NCBI RefSeq assembly: GCF_000364605.1
Contig: NZ_KB822575.1
Location: forward strand, 48,237 to 112,236
Length of the DNA: 64,000 nt
Direction of reading: 5' to 3'
DNA from: Nocardioides sp. Iso805N
GTDB taxonomy: Bacteria > Actinomycetota > Actinomycetes > Propionibacteriales > Nocardioidaceae
Shown piece after piece: positions 63,106-64,000 of this stretch. A program made the position numbers and the translations under genes. Positions within the stretch are counted from its first letter, which is position 1. Each line of letters starts with the position of its first letter. A model generated the notes under the pieces. The model did not search any database, was not told where the DNA came from, and saw nothing but the letters and a program-made list of their open reading frames with translations.

Positions 63106-64000
63106 TCAGGGCAGTGCGGGCAGCGGGAGCCCCCGGAGCCAGGCGTCGAACAGCCCGCTGAGGTCGGTGCCAACGACCTCGGCGGCCAGCGCCTCGAAGT
63201 CCGCGGTCGTCACCGTGCCGCCGTCGTGCCGCGCCACCCAGGTGCGCAACAGCCGGAAGAACGTCTCGTCACCGACCGTCAGGCGCAGCGCGTGCAGGGT
63301 GAGCGCTCCGCGCTTGTAGACCCGGTCGTCGAACATCATCGCCGGGCCGGGGTCGGCCAGGACCAGGTCCTTGCCCAGCCGCGCCAGCCGGGCGTGGTGC
63401 CGACGGGCGTGGGTGTCGCACGACTCGTAGCCGCCGGCCTCGGACCACAGCCACTCGGCGTAGCACGCGAAGCCCTCGTGCAGCCAGATGTCCTTCCACT
63501 GCCGCAGCGTGACGGCGTTGCCGAACCACTGGTGCGCCAGCTCGTGGGCGACCAGCCGCACTTCCTCCCACCGGCCGGTGAGGTAGTTGCGGCCGAAGGT
63601 CGAGAGCGACTGCGACTCGAGTGGAATCTCGAGGGCGTCGTCGGTGATCACGGCGGTGTAGCGCCCGAACGGGTAGGGCCCGAACGCTTCGCTGAAGTAG
63701 TCCAGCATCTCGCGCTGGCGGCCGAAGGAGCGGGTGTAGCCGGCCATCGCACCCTCCGGCACCGCGCCCAGGATCGGGATCCCGTCACCGTCGTCCTCGA
63801 CCAGCCGATAGCGACCGATCTGCACGGTGGCCAGGTAGGAGGCCATCGGCTCGTCCTGCTCGTAGCGCCAGGTCTCCCCGCTCCCCCGCCGGGTGCGACC
63901 GACGAGGGCGCCGTTCGCGACCACGGTGTAGTTCTGCGCGGCCGTCACCGAGATCGAGTACGGCGCTTTGTCGTCCGGCCGGTCGTTGCACGGGAACCAC
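63106..64000 (-). CDS. M1-family metallopeptidase (aminopeptidase N-like), C-terminal part
   Basis: The frame is open to the window edge at 64000, so the N-terminus is missing; about 297 codons are visible. Zinc motif HELAHQWFGN is followed by the Glu in LHEGFACYAEWLW, giving HExxH-x18-E. The upstream segment DALEIPLESQSLS occupies the place of the GAMEN exopeptidase motif. The tail YKRGALTLHALRLTVGDETF contains the conserved catalytic Tyr of the family. It is probably a soluble or exported aminopeptidase of reduced length. Confidence 0.9.
   Translation of the reverse strand, partial: WFPCNDRPDDKAPYSISVTAAQNYTVVANGALVGRTRRGSGETWRYEQDEPMASYLATVQIGRYRLVEDDGDGIPILGAVPEGAMAGYTRSFGRQREMLDYFSEAFGPYPFGRYTAVITDDALEIPLESQSLSTFGRNYLTGRWEEVRLVAHELAHQWFGNAVTLRQWKDIWLHEGFACYAEWLWSEAGGYESCDTHARRHHARLARLGKDLVLADPGPAMMFDDRVYKRGALTLHALRLTVGDETFFRLLRTWVARHDGGTVTTADFEALAAEVVGTDLSGLFDAWLRGLPLPALP

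Overview
The window is high-GC chromosomal DNA from an actinobacterium, most likely a Nocardioides-like member of the Propionibacteriales. The grounds are the guaB-guaB3 pair, groES plus a His-tailed groEL behind CIRCE elements, the glmM-rpsI-rplM block, the glmS-acpS-nnrDE-alr-tsaEB-rimI operon, many GTG starts with 4-base ATGA/GTGA overlaps, and apparently leaderless genes. Species assignment is inference. No rRNA, tRNA, CRISPR array, insertion sequence or prophage was seen.

Layout. 1-2.8 kb: the tail of a DUF222/HNH endonuclease, glpD and a small membrane protein. 2.8-10.7 kb: a tightly overlapping seven-gene acyl-CoA operon (three acyl-CoA dehydrogenases, an APH-type kinase, a quinone oxidoreductase and two SDRs), divergent from a TetR regulator with a palindromic operator between them. 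Its first dehydrogenase is ACAD11-like and sits next to the APH kinase, suggesting phosphorylation and elimination of hydroxyacyl-CoAs. 10.7-15.2 kb: guaB3, guaB, an ACT-GNAT protein and a CPBP protein. 15.2-22 kb: an operon with two ECF sigma factors, a small secreted protein, and a four-gene export operon (lipoprotein, peptidoglycan-binding adaptor, ABC ATPase, MacB-type permease).

22-33 kb: two redox enzymes, two DUF1684 proteins, an amino-acid ABC importer, a DHA2 exporter, an NtaA/DszA-type flavin monooxygenase and a GNAT-monooxygenase fusion. The fusion/monooxygenase and importer operons share a 30-bp dyad at their promoters. Gene content parallels the Bacillus ytmI operon, so cysteine S-conjugate salvage is the leading hypothesis. 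33-36.6 kb: groEL, groES with two CIRCE elements, and a THUMP-like methyltransferase. 36.7-42.1 kb: an MMPL transporter, tsaD, and a secreted tandem-HAD phosphatase with a PHO-box-like repeat.

42-51.8 kb: the operon glmS-acpS-CYTH-nnrDE-alr-hydrolase-(GNAT-tsaE)-tsaB-rimI, then coaA on the other strand. 51.8-55.3 kb: a sulfotransferase-like protein and two exported proteins. 55.4-57.7 kb: glmM, rpsI and rplM. 58-60.6 kb: citrate synthase, a HAD hydrolase and a TPMT-like methyltransferase. 60.7-64 kb: a WXG100-like small protein with a larger partner, a PH-domain membrane protein, a YbaB-like protein and the C-terminal part of an M1 aminopeptidase cut by the window edge. Several long perfect palindromes lie between genes, and one lies in frame inside nnrDE.
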